This document shows, piece by piece, positions 11,620 through 23,400 of a stretch of DNA of 64,000 bases. The DNA comes from Diospyros lotus (taxonomy: Eukaryota > Streptophyta > Magnoliopsida > Ericales > Ebenaceae). Under the pieces are notes generated by a model. The model made no database searches, was not told where the DNA came from, and saw only the letters and a program-made list of their open reading frames with translations. How positions within the stretch are numbered: the stretch's first letter is position 1; each line of letters starts with the position of its first letter. The translations under genes were made by a program, and so were the position numbers. The stretch spans positions 10,488,616-10,552,615 of the forward strand of contig NC_068338.1 in NCBI RefSeq assembly GCF_014633365.1, given 5' to 3'.

Positions 11620-12060
11620 GGAAGAAGAAGCGGCCGCAAGTAGCCTTCTTTTCCTTGTCATTTTTCCTTTTTCTACCTTTATATATTCGGCGGCAAGGGT
11701 TGCTGCTGGAAACAGAAACTTCCCTAAACGCTAAATTTCTTCTTCCATTACATACGCATCATCTAATTCAGATCTTTGAAACCCTTGGATTTTGTCTACG
11801 GTGAACAGAGCAATCAATGGCGGACAGAGTCGAATATTCCTACAGTCGCAAGAAAGGAAGAAGAACATTATCATCGCCTGTTGTTGCTGCTATTGTAGAC
11901 TGGTCTTCGCTTTCCTTGATCTTTAACTCCTTGCCTTTCCTTGACGCGATTAGTTGTTTGCAGGTCCTCGTGGTTCAGTGATTGAGCAGCGAGAGTCCAA
12001 AAAAAACTCAATTGGGGGAGAATTAGTAAGATTCAAAAACAAATTAGGGTTAGATTTTTA
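11528..12060 (+). other. Gene-like 5' region inside the CACTA element
   Basis: Two AGCCCA-type (site II-like) motifs at about 11528 and 11547, a (GA)n run (11585-11615), a TATATA at about 11682 and a leader with AAACCC precede an ATG at 11818. That frame gives about 54 codons beginning MADRVEYSYSRKKGRR and containing VDWSSLSLIFNSLPFLDAIS before a TGA. The W-SSL...LP-LD-ISCLQV spacing faintly recalls an F-box, but this is weak. Either it is a captured host promoter plus first exon, or the transposon's own leader. No later exon was recognised. Confidence 0.35.
11585..11615. repeat. (GA)n microsatellite
   Basis: An uninterrupted GA run of about 31 bp in the leader of the gene-like region. It accounts for the RERERE stretch in the overlapping open frame, which is therefore not a protein signal. 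Confidence 0.95.
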
Positions 12061-13110
12061 GTGTATTTTATTCATTTAATTTTCGTTCAGGAAGCATAAA
12101 TGTAGATGATTTGGGCCCATTTTCTAGGATCCCTCTTCTGGTCATGCATATATGTTCAACATTTTATCTGATTATTTGTTCACTTTACAGTTTTTGTTAT
12201 TTATTTATTTATTTTTTGTTTTTTTGAAACTGCTTTTGGGACCATTTGAGAACAATTTTAGCTAGCAAGCGTTTTTGTTGCAAGGTAGCAAGAGTTATTG
12301 AGATTTGTAGTTAGCGTTTGAAATCCTTAACTCAAGATATTGTTTATCACGTGCATGTTTTATTTTTAGCCTAGTCCAGTTTATATATATGTGTGCGTGT
12401 TTAGCCTAGTCCAAACTGGATGCTGATTGCGTGATATTGGACACACTGTGAATGGAATTTTCATTTGAAAATAGCTTTGCTACTCTCAGTCCATATATTG
12501 AGAAATGAAATTGTCCAGAACAATAGTCCCCCTATTTGTTCTTACTCTTGCTATGCTACTTCTTTATTGCAACACAAAGCTTCAAACTTTATGAAGGGAT
12601 GTCAATTGGCACACTGACTCACTGCTTTACCACCTTATGCTTGTATTTTGTTCAAATGCTGTAACACATGGGTTTGTAGCCATATGCCTGCATGCTTTAC
12701 TTCTTGTTCTATTGCTACTAGTTGGCGTTAGGTTTATGTTCTGCAAGACGTACTTTGTTATGTTCTTTTATGAAATGAACTCCTCTTAGAAAAAAAAGAA
12801 ACACACCCAAAACACTTGCACAAGTAATATAAATCATACGATTTTATTTTTTTAGTTTTGTGAAATTTTGTTTTCCACCCAACCTATTCTCTCAAAATAG
12901 ATTTACTTAGAAGATTGCTTGTTATTCTTTTCATTTTCCAGTTGTTGCATACTGTGAACATATTTTTGATGTTGTTTAGGTTTAATTACATGCCCTTGAC
13001 CTGGGTTTAAAAGAATTGAAGAGCAAATTGTTTATAAGAGTATTTTTTTTTAATTATTTCTTCTTTTAATCGTTTCTTTTTTAATGATTGCTAGGTATTC
13101 ATATTGGAAC

Positions 13111-13180
13111 ATGGATAAAGCTGGATGATGGAACATAGGTTCTCTGACAAATATACGGTGGGAGTTCGTTCATTTATGAA
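13111..13180 (+). pseudogene. TNP2 transposase first-exon remnant
   Basis: ATG at 13111 opens MDK, and after a one-base frame change continues WMMEHRFSDKYTVGVRSFM, up to a splice donor GTAAGT at 13181. This matches the usual start of plant CACTA TNP2 proteins (MDKSWM..., the transposase-associated domain); compare the start at 56937. The rest of the transposase is missing: the sequence after the next candidate acceptor shows no TNP2 similarity. Together with the termini it confirms the plus orientation of this element. Confidence 0.7.
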
Positions 13181-13899
13181 GTAAGTAATGGTTTTATATG
13201 AAAATCTATTTTTGTTTAAACTATTTCACCTATGAAAATTAATTGTTTGCTACATGTCTTAATCATTTTAGACTAGGTTTCGCCGAAACAGGGCGCCTAC
13301 CAACTTTAACTTGAGTAAAAAAATTGGGACAAATTATGTGACATGTGGAGTGATCCCAAATTCCAAGTATGTGATATTACATTTGATTTATTCTTACATA
13401 TATATATATATATATCAAGACACATATCACTAAGTCTTTTAAATTAAATGTTCCACTACATTATTTATAAATATTGACTAAAATTATAAGAAAGATGTGC
13501 AAAGAATGTAAATAATTACTACTATGACCATAATACAATTACCATTGTGATTGATTTCAGGTTCAAGTGAATCACATGCACAATCAACTGAAGGGTTGAA
13601 GTGAAGAGGTTGATGTATATTGTGGTGGTACTTGCATCGTAACGTTTGAACAAGTTTTGTGAAATCTATTTCTTTAATGCAAAACTTTTATTGAGATACT
13701 AATTAGATGTCAATTACTTTTATGTTTTTGGATGTGTCATACTGGGATTTATTTTTGTGACAAAGATTTGTTCATCATATATCAATCCATTTTGTGTATG
13801 TAATATGGTTTTAGTATTTTTAATTTCAAAATTTGGACCAATTGATAGTGAGTATAATATTTGTCAAAGAAAACAATTACAGATTTATACAATTTGCTA

Positions 13900-14640
13900 C
13901 AAAAATAATTGTCACTTGTTAGATTGTGCAATTTTAGGTGATGACTTGTTTTTGTCACCAAATTAACTAAGTCATGCCTATAGTGACGAAAATGTATATA
14001 TGTGACAACAAAATTTTATTTTTTTGACAAAAAAGTTTGAAAAAAAATATATTTGATACGTGACGATATTTATGCATCACTAATTAACATACCAACCCAA
14101 TTTATTAGTGACGAAATCAATATTTGTGACTAAAGGTAGTTGCCTTTCACAACGATCTTTTGTGTCACCAATTACATGATATTTTGTGACGTTTTAGTTT
14201 GCGTCACCAAAACAAACTTTGATCAAATTATTTAGTGACGATTTGATCTAATAGTAACGAAATATAAAGAGACTATAGTGACGATGTTAACGTCACTGTT
14301 GTCATAGTATTTAGTGACGATAGAAATTTTGTCACTATAAGAAACCCCATCACAGCATATTTGTGACGATTCGAACTCTAAGATGACGCAATTTTATTGA
14401 TTTTAGTGGCAAAATTACGCGTCACTAAAGGAGATTCTTTCGATGACGACAAAAATTTCGTCACCTTTCCTTTATGCATTTGTGACGAAATATAAAAACG
14501 TCACTAATTACTTTTCCCTACGGACCTAACGTGACGATGGCTTTGACGCTATAAAATCGTCACCAATACAGTTTTGTGACGAAATTCTAATCATATGTGA
14601 CGATTTTGTGTCGCCACTAATGTCTAAATTTCTTGTAGTG
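13900..14640. repeat. Right subterminal repeat array (GTGACGA motifs)
   Basis: Dense GTGACGA and CGTCAC words in both orientations up to the terminal inverted repeat at 14617-14640. These are the counterpart of the left array and somewhat denser. Confidence 0.85.
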
Positions 14641-15570
14641 AGATATGGGGAATCAAATCCAATGGGTGAGGTTTGATAATATCCAATAAATGGTTGTGAT
14701 GAATGTTCGCAAAACGAGGTGAGACTTGGGGATAAGATAAGGTTAGGTACGGAGAATTAAATCCAATGGGTGAGGTTTGATGATATCAAATAAATGGTTG
14801 TGATGCATGTTCGCAAAACGATGTGAGACTTGGGGATAAGATAGGGTTAGGTACGGAGAATTAAATCCAATGGGTGAGGTTTGATGATATCCAATAAATG
14901 GTTGTGATGCATGTTCACAAAAAGAGGTGAAACTTGGGGATAAGATAAGGTTAGGTACGTGGAATTAAATCTAATGGGTGAGGTTTGATGATATCAAATA
15001 AATGGTTGTGATGCATGTTCGCAAAACGATGTGAGACTTGGGGATAAGATAGGGTTAGGTACGGAGAATTAAATCCAATGGGTGAGGTTTGATGATATCC
15101 AATAAATGGTTGTGATGCATGTTCACAAAAAGAGGTGAGATTTGGGGATAAGATAAGGTTAGGTACGGGGAATTAAATCCAATAGGTGAGGTTTGAAGAT
15201 ATCCAATAAATGGTTGTGAAGCATCTTCGCAAAATGAGGTAAGACTTGGGGATAAGATAAGGTTAGGTACGACGAATTAAATCCAATGGATGAGGTTTGA
15301 TGATATCCAATAAATGGTTGTGAAGCATGTTCGCAAAATGAGGTAAGACTTGGGGATAAGATAAGGTTAGGTGCGGGGAATTAAATCTAATGGGTGAGGT
15401 TTGATGATATCCAATAAATGGTTGTGATGCATGTTCGCAAAATGAGGTGAGACTTGGGGATAAGATAAAGTTAGGTACGGGGAATTAAATCAAATAGGTG
15501 AGGTTTGATGATATCCAATAATTTGTTGTGATGCATGTTCGTAAAAAGATGTGAGACTTGGGGATAACAT
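14641..15570 (+). repeat. 104-bp satellite array, left block (about 9 units)
   Basis: Tandem units of 104 bp, measured as the distance between successive AATGGGTGAGGTTTGAT phrases (14661, 14765, 14869). Each unit contains GATAAGGTTAGGTACGGGGA, TTTGATGATATCCAATAAAT, GGTTGTGATGCATGTTCGCA and GAGACTTGGGG. The left edge is cut by the CACTA element at 14640 and the right edge by a copia LTR at 15571. The same unit resumes at 31997. Confidence 0.97.
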
Positions 15571-17540
15571 TGTTAGTGTAGGTGCTCTAGACCCAATCAA
15601 ATTCCGCATGTTGTACACTGACAATTCTAATCATGTTTAGTATTTGAATAAGGAGTTGTTCAAATTCACAAGAAGTCATTCTATTAGTTTCTTGTTATTA
15701 TTGTGTTATTATTGTAATAACCGAATTAAACTAGATAGAAGTCCATATGATTTATACTGTGATTAATCTATAAAGATGTGAGATGATACATCACAGTTTC
15801 TAGACATCATTAAATGTCCCAAGTTGAAGCAATGTCAAGAATGGACATTGACAATTGTAGTAAGACTTGTATGTGCTATGTTTTTGCTATATGATAGCAA
15901 TAGGGGTCACACCCATAGGCATGGGGATGTTTAGATAAGTACATAGGTGACCAATGTTGGAAAATGTGTCACTGGACATGACTCGCTATGAGAATCCATT
16001 TTGATTATATGTTGATGGTATTCTCATACGAGATGGGTGTAACTAATTCTTGGACCTAAGGTTGTTGCGGTGATCTCCTAAGAAGACCGGTATGCTTTGA
16101 CATCGTTTCGATGGGCCTATACAAAGGCTGCACGTGGGTGATCGTTGGGTATATCGTGAGGCTTATGGAGATATGTGCATAGCCAAGATGGGACTCGTCT
16201 ATCCCTTGATAGAGGATGATGTATCTAAGGCGCCTTCGGTGGATATTCACTTTAAATCCATGGCCATGATGAAAGAGATCAATAAGGAGTTATTGATTCA
16301 CTTTCTATTAAGTGAAGATATTCGGAACACCGAAGAAAACTGATGTGATCTTTATCAAGCAACACAACGCCATACTTGAGATCACATAAGATACATTGAC
16401 GAGAGGATCGTATTACACGGTAACCATGCTCGTGAAAGGTTATTTGCGGATTATGAATCCTTCTGAATAATTGGGTTGGCATGATGCCTTGCTAGAGGCC
16501 AATCTTGTCTTATGTGTTTGTACAGACACATTGTCAACATATTCGGAAACCTAATGAGTTATACGCAATAAGCACGGTTCTTGGCTTAAACCAGGAGAGT
16601 GGACATATGGTTAAGTGGGACACTTCGGCAAAAAGTTGTGCCGTTGTAGGTTCTCATGGAAAAAGAACAAATAGATGTAATGACGTCGATATAACGAGGA
16701 GTCGTCATAATGGAAAGAGTTTCCTAAAATGACAATTGATTAAATTAGGAAGGAGTTTCTAATTTAATAATTTTCTATTTGTTGGAGTGGTAAATAGGAA
16801 ATAAAATATATTTGGGCTAAGTAATTAATATTTGGACTAAATTAGATTTGGGCCAAATATTAAATTAAATATTATATTTCGACTAAATTAGATTTGGGCC
16901 AAATATTAAAATAAATATTATAATTAGACTAAATTAGATTTTGGCCAAATATTAAATATTATATTTGGACTAAATTAGATTTGGGCCACAATATTTTATT
17001 AAATCTATAATTGGATTTGGGCCACTTAATTATATTTCTAGTTGGACTAGGATAAGCCCACTTAAGATTCTAATTGAATAAGAATTAATGGGCTAGCCCA
17101 ATCCATTAGGGTTTGACAAACCCTAGGATATTTCTATATAAATATCCTTTTATAGGTTGCCCAAAATTGAGAAATCGTTTTTGGTGTAGTTTTTCAAACG
17201 TTGAAAAACGTATTGTAGTTCACTCTTCCCTGTTTCTTTTGGCATAGATTTGAAACGTGGGGGTTCTTTTTCCGTCCATGCACAAGCCGCAAAAAGAAGA
17301 AGGAGCTAGCACTCCTATTCCGCTCTTCTTGCTAACGGACGCGTGCCGCGTATCACGAGTTAGAGGCCGGACGCTTGGACGGCTCGAATCCGCGAACGAT
17401 TCGAAAATCTAAAGGTTAGATTTATTTTATTTGTATGTGAATGATTTGATTTCGACGTTGATCCAATCGTTGGGATCTGGGTAAGATTCAAAATTTTTAA
17501 ACTACGTTGATTGCCCTGTAGCGATCTTGCTTTACTTTCA
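15571..17540 (+). repeat. Copia left (5') LTR, 1970 bp
   Basis: Begins TGTTAGTG and ends CTTTCA (TG...CA). It contains a run of about four 45-50-bp units with GACTAAATTAGATTTGGGCC near 16820-16990, of which the right LTR has about three. The small open frames inside recur in the other LTR and are not genes. Confidence 0.9.
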
Positions 17541-17555
17541 GTGGTATCAGAGACA
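17541..17555 (+). other. Copia primer-binding site
   Basis: GTGGTATCAGAGAC directly after the LTR end. TGGTATCAGAG is complementary to the 3' end of plant initiator methionine tRNA, the common primer of plant LTR retrotransposons. Confidence 0.75.
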
Positions 17556-17859
17556 TCGTCGAAATATTTCAATTCCTTACGTGCGGATTCGATTATGTTG
17601 TTATTTGTGAAATAATTAAATAATTGTTGCATTTGTATTTTTTGGATTGTAAAACATTTTTGGTGAGAGGGCAAAAGATCGTGTATGACATGAAAAAGGG
17701 CAAAACAGGGTTCGGGGTGCATACGGATGCATTGGGGCGTCAAAAGACGCAGCCAAGCGGGGCCCTCGTAGGGCACGGCCAGGCGCGACCATGCGAGCGC
17801 AGGTGCCCCAATGCGCGGCGGCGCGTGCACGCAGGCGCTGCAAGGGAAAATTATTTTTG

Positions 17860-20465
17860 AAAAAATTATTTTTGGAGAAATTATTTATATTAGAAAATTG
17901 ATTTGGGGAGAATTTAATTCTTGTTTAAATGCAAGGGAAAATGCATGGATAATTAGAAATTAAATGGAAGCCAAGTAGGTTAGATTGGTGACACTTGGCA
18001 AAATCTCATGGAATGGGATTTAATTAAATTTGGAAATAAGAAATTATTTGATTAAGTGTAATTGGTGACACTTGGCATGATCTTGTGAAGCAAGAGTGGG
18101 ATTTAAAGAAATTCAAAAAGAAAAAAAAATAGTCTCTCAAGCATTAATAAGAGTCATTATGGAGTGAATTAAAAGAAATTCCATATTAAATAAAAATTAG
18201 TCATGCATTTATGTGAGAAAATGGTGGATTAAATTAAATGCCAAAGAAAAATGAATTATGTCTTTCAAGAGCAATTTAAATTAAATCAAAAGGAAAAAGA
18301 TAATAGTCTCCATTAATTGCTTGAAAAGTTATGGAATTTAAATTAAATGGAAAATGGAGAAAATGGTCAATCTTGAAATTAGTCATTATTTATTAATTTT
18401 GAAAAATTAGAGAATTATGAGAAATGTAGCCTTGATCTAATGGTGGTGATTGAGTCTTGAAATTTAAAGAAATCCAATGGTTGGGATTTTAGCCTACCAA
18501 GGGCATGGATTGCCACATGGGTAGGATAATTTCAAGAAGAAAGATAAGGGAGGGTGAGGATTTAATCTCCAAAGAAAATCAAGGGATGAGATTTAAAGAG
18601 ACTAAGTCTCTTGGATTGTGTTTCTCTAGAGACTAGAGATGAGTTCTCTTAAAATCAAAGGCTAAGATTGAGTTTGGGAGAAGCGCAAGGATTGTGCTTG
18701 TATTTGAGGGTTGAGATTGAGTCTCTTGAATTAAAGAAAAACCAATGGCTAAGATGTAATCTTGAGTTTTGGCATGGATTGAGTAAGAAATCTCTATAAA
18801 TAAGGGGTTGAGATTTTAGTGCAAGGTTTTCCCACATGTTAAGAGAAAGAAAGTAAGAAGAAGGTTAGGAGAAGGAAGAAGAAAGGCAAGCAAGAGGTAA
18901 GTCTTGAGTTAAATCTCTTCTAGAAAATAAGTAAGTTTCATTCTCTTTCATTTCTTTAGTCTTCAAGATCTTAAATGCTTTAAGAATATTTTTCTTAAGG
19001 TGGTTGAAAGCCAAAGAGAGAGTCTTGGCAAGTGGAGGCTTGAAGCTTCAAGAAGAAAAGAGGTAAGGGATAACCCCAAGTGGTGGAGTTTTGCTTGCAT
19101 TTGTACATGTTTTGAATGAGTTGCATGTAATGGTCTTATTGCATGTTTTGTGTTCTAGTGGACCTATGACCATAAGGAGGACTAGTGATGAGAGAGGGGT
19201 TGGTTGGTGCCTTAACCTAAGTGGTTATGAGGGCATGGAGGACTACCCATTATATGCATTGCATTTGTATTACATGTTTATATTCTCATGTTACATTTAC
19301 ATTTACATTTTCATAGCACCCTTACTGAGCATTGGCTCATAAGGTCCTTTGACTTCTATGTAGGTGGAGAATCATCTAAAGGAAAAAGAGATTTGGAAGG
19401 TTGAAGGTAATGGAGCAAGGGAATGCATGTGAAGTATATGTATTTGTGGTTCAGTGGATGATGTTGTATTTATTTTAGTTAAATATGTAATGAATGCTTA
19501 ATGTGGTTGAATAGTGGCAAACTTGAATGTTTTGGAAGCCATTTGAAATGTAAAAGCATTATGAAAAATTTGGGTTTAAAAAGAAAAAAAAATATTTTTT
19601 TTTTATAAAAAAAAAGGGTGGCAGTGTGCTGGGCGCGGCGCGCAAGGGCGGCTAGCACGCGCGGCTTGCGCGCATTGGGGGCGCAGCTGGTGCTGCTCGC
19701 CCCCATGCTCCTGTTGAGATTTTTATTATTATTATTTTAATTTTTTTTGTTTATTTAATTATTTTTGATATTTTGGGAAATTCTGAATAAATGGTGTTTA
19801 AATAAATAAATAAAGGAGTATTTTAGCCTCCAAATTAATTATTAAATTAATATAAATTTGAGGCAATTGTGGAAAAAATTTCTATATTTTTGAGAAATTA
19901 AATAATGGAGTATTTTCCTTAAATTTTGAAAAATGGATGAGGATGCTTAAGGTTTGAATTTCAAAAATTAATTTCCTAAGGGTTGGAAATTTGTGGTATT
20001 TTGAAATAATTAAGGGGTAAAATCAATGGAGATTTAATAAGGAAAATTTTATTAAATTTTTCCCAATGAAATATTAATCCAAATATTTTCTAAAGGAAAT
20101 GAAGGTGAGATAAATGGGTTAATAGTTGGGGCAAAGAAAATTATTTTTCTATAATTAAGGCGTTATGCCATAATTTATATGAAGCTAGTGAGTTAGTTTA
20201 TTTCTTTCGATCCTGGGAAGTCATCCTTAGCTCTTCGTTAAAGAGCTTGAGAAGAGGTGATACTTGTGAGATTTCGAGTTTTATTTTCGCGGGGTCATTT
20301 CAATAATTCCCAGATCCTTGAGTGGAGTGAAGAGAGGGTAAAGCCTAGTTCCCACCTAGGTCGTTTCTCATTGAAATGTAGTCGTCTCTTCATCTTTGCC
20401 CTAGCGTGTGAATAGTTAGTTGGCTATTCATGAGTAACATTCGTAGGTGGGAGCGGGGCGTTACA
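17860..20465 (+). repeat. LARD left LTR, 5'-truncated
   Basis: Aligns by eye with 26133-28734 over almost its full length. The first about 160 bp present in the right LTR are missing, and GC-rich DNA (17700-17840) precedes the break. It has a TATA box at 18795, a splice-donor-like GAGGTAAGTCTTGAG at about 18893, and a GC-rich patch at 19615-19715 that differs strongly from the other LTR. It ends GGGGCGTTACA. Confidence 0.9.
18795..18802 (+). promoter_or_regulatory. TATA box in LARD left LTR
   Basis: TATAAATA in context ATCTCTATAAATAAGGGG, conserved exactly in the right LTR at 27066-27073. It is probably the element's own promoter, with transcription starting shortly downstream. Confidence 0.6.
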
Positions 20466-20468
20466 GTT

Positions 20469-20480
20469 TGGTATTAGAGC
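20469..20480 (+). other. LARD primer-binding site
   Basis: TGGTATTAGAGC three bases after the LTR end. It differs at one base from the TGGTATCAGAGC used with initiator methionine tRNA. Confidence 0.7.
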
Positions 20481-23400
20481 ATGGTTAGAGCATCAAGTGG
20501 AGGATTCTTGGAGAAATGTGGTTGAAGGTTGATTGAGAGGCCTCAGAAGTAGAACCACAAGTGACTGATGACCCTAGGAGTTGGGTTAGGGCATTGAGGC
20601 TTGTGACAATGGGAATAGTGTACTCGGATATTCTTATTATAGGGATAGAAAAATATCGTGGGTCGAGATGATATCCCGTAAAGGGTATGTGGGTCGAGCA
20701 AAGAAAAGTCAAATGCCCAAGTGTGGGTGATGGTATCAAGAACCCGAATGTAAAAATTTGGGATAAATGAAGCGTTCTAAGGATTAGAGTTCCTTGTGAT
20801 TGAAATGTTGATGCTCGTGTGGGGACACGAAGCCTAATCATGACAAGAGTCATGAAAGGGCCTAGACGGCTGGAGGTATAGCTAATCCGTGAAGTATCCC
20901 TATGTTGGGGAGATGGTTAAGCCTGTATGAGGGAATGGAGTGGTTCCCGTAGAGGAGGTGTGCTAAGGGTTGTGTGCTTGAACTAGGGTGAGCTAAGGTT
21001 GAAATTAGCTCTACGCCCAAAGAAAGAAGTCATTAACAGGTTGTGTGATGAGCTCCGGGAATGGAGTAAGCTAATGTTGCTTGCAGTGAGGCTTTAGGTG
21101 AAGTGAGCATGTGAAGCATATGCCTGTCATTACCAGGGTAGGCATGACGTCGGTAGCTTACAGGAGGACACCAAAGGGAGTCGAGTATGAGTTATGCATG
21201 AGGGATGCATATGGTGCCATGCGATTGTATCGCTATGGTGATCCTGGAGGGGACGTGCCTAGGGTATGAGTGGACCCTAGTTGGTTTCATAATGAAATGG
21301 GGTTTATCCTAAGAAAGGATACGTGTGTGGCAAATGGACCCTAGCAGGTGTTTATATGAGATGGAAATCCCAAATGAGTCGAGCTGGAATCTAGGGGAAT
21401 CCAGATTTGGGATAAAGGAGTTGGGCATGCGTAGATATGCGCGTGAGAGCCATGGGATGGTAAGTCCTAGTTAGGAAGGGCTAAGTGACCGTTCATGTGA
21501 TTGATGGATGAGGGGCCAATCTAAACCCTCATTGACGCTTGGGGTCAGGCGGGACGCTTAAGGTCGGGAGATGAGAGGTGAATAGACCCTCATTATGATG
21601 CCTGGGATCATGATGACGCCTAAGGTCACGAGATCCTTGATGGGAGACGCAGAGGTCACCCAATGAAGGATGTGAGCGGTGTGTGGGCCGAGAGTAGTGA
21701 ATTGTGGCAACAGGACATTCGTGGGCTATGCGCGCACAAGAAATGCCAACTTTGGATGCCAAGTGGACAGGGGCATGATTGGCGAATTTTATATTCCAAG
21801 TCATGGGAGCCCGAGCGAGGCGTGCGGAAAGGCTAGGCCGGGCGTAGTGATTGAATGCATTTAGGAGGTGCAAGAAGAGACGAGAGGTCTCAATTTACCT
21901 GGAGGGTAATGGTAGGTACTCTATGGTTATGGGTGTCGGAGTTGAGGTAGGCTCAGCATGTTAGTTATGGATTGAGAGATCATTGATAATCAAGCTCTAG
22001 GATGAGCTAGGTGGTAAAATGAATCATAATGGATTTGAACCCATTGTCATGGAAATTTGGAGCTTTCAAATGTTGAGTGAGAACCGTGAGATATGATCTT
22101 GTGGGGTAAGATCATGAGGTCTTGAGATATGAAGTGATTTCAGAGTCTCTTAATCGGTAAGAGATGTAGAGTCCTGAGGAGCAGGGCTCATGGTAGGAGC
22201 TTGAGGTTATCAAGGCAAAGATAACCAAGCAAGATGGCTTTGGTAAGATGGTGGTGGAACCATCGTAGCTCGGGGAGGTTGTAAGTAGCTTGATGTTATG
22301 GGTGTAAGGTTCGATGTGACAGATGTGATGTTATGGACCATGTAGCAGAGGACTAATAAGTTGGCTCGTGTGGAGGGCAAGTGGCCCATGGGCCTGAGCA
22401 ATTTAGTGAACTGTAGGTGACGGTCAGATGCCGAAGATCTGGAGCAGCACCTTAGGAAAAATTTGGTCATGCGAGACCAAGAGTCTCCTGCAAGGGATAG
22501 GACATCTAGAGTAGTCCTATGGAGAAATCGTGGAACGTGGTAATGTTCTGATAGATTAGTAGCCAAGTAGGAAGCTTGGTAGGGTGATGCTACGGGTGCG
22601 AAGCAAATCAGTGATGGACCTGAGTCATGCTGTTGGAAACTGTTGTTGAGCCAGTATAAGAAAGCAACAAGGTAATGATGACCAGGTGTTAACTCTCTGA
22701 AGCACAGGGTAACACGATGGGGAACCAGTGTTGGGCCAGTGTATGGGAGTGACACAGTGTTGGCTCGCCTAAAGCACAGGGCAACACAGTGATTATGCAG
22801 ATGGTCAGGAGTTAAAGATTTGTGAGATGCACGATAGGGGTGGTGAAAGCTGTAGTCAGTTCCACAACTCAACTGAGAGTAATAAGCATTGTTGAGGTGG
22901 TTTATCAAATGTTAAGGTGTTGTAGCGTCTTGAGACGTTTGAGAAAGAAATCGAGGAAAAAGAAAAGGGTTTAGCGTGGGAATAACGCTACGGTTGATGC
23001 CTACCGTTGACGGGTCTAATGCTAAGGACCACTGGATATAGACGGTTAGTTCACAGGAGGGACTGCAGCCCTCTATGTGAAGTAACCCGTCTGTAATGGA
23101 GACGATTAAACGCCGAAGACCTGGGTTATGCTGTAGGTTATGCCTAGGCCAGACCTAAAATTTCCCTGAGGGTTGAAGTATTGAGGTAGTGCCTTTAGTT
23201 GTCATAGTAGTGAGAAGGTTTGTGAATTGAGTGGATGATATCTTGTGGTGTGATATCAAGATGCTAACACAGTTATGGTTAAATTTAACCGAAATGGTTA
23301 TGGTAAATTAGGAAGATGGACCCAGTGTGACCCTGCGATAATGCGGGAAGATGGGTTGATTGGTCTCTGGAATGTTACGTAAGTGCCGTGGAGGGTGAAA

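Larger units (their letters stand above)
9170..14640 (+). mobile_element. Defective CACTA element, 5.5 kb, TSD AGA
   Basis: The left end is CACTACAACAGATTTTG and the right end is the inverse of CACTACAAGAAATTTAGAC. AGA occurs immediately outside each end (9167-9169 and 14641-14643), matching the 3-bp duplication made by CACTA (En/Spm) elements. Both ends carry many short GTGACGA / TCGTCAC subterminal motifs (9180-10340 and 13900-14630), the usual transposase-binding arrays of this superfamily. Only a first-exon scrap of TNP2 remains (13111-13180), so it cannot move unaided. The middle (10340-13900) holds AT-rich DNA and a gene-like 5' region near 11528-12000. Confidence 0.9.

Noticed and set aside
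16056..16732. Cluster of 60-75-codon frames in the copia left LTR
   Set aside because: The same frames recur at 30639-31267 in the right LTR; LTRs are non-coding.
22210..22908. 232-codon minus open frame in the LARD interior
   Set aside because: No domain, rich in His/Ser/Pro/Leu, one of many minus frames produced by the purine-rich plus strand.
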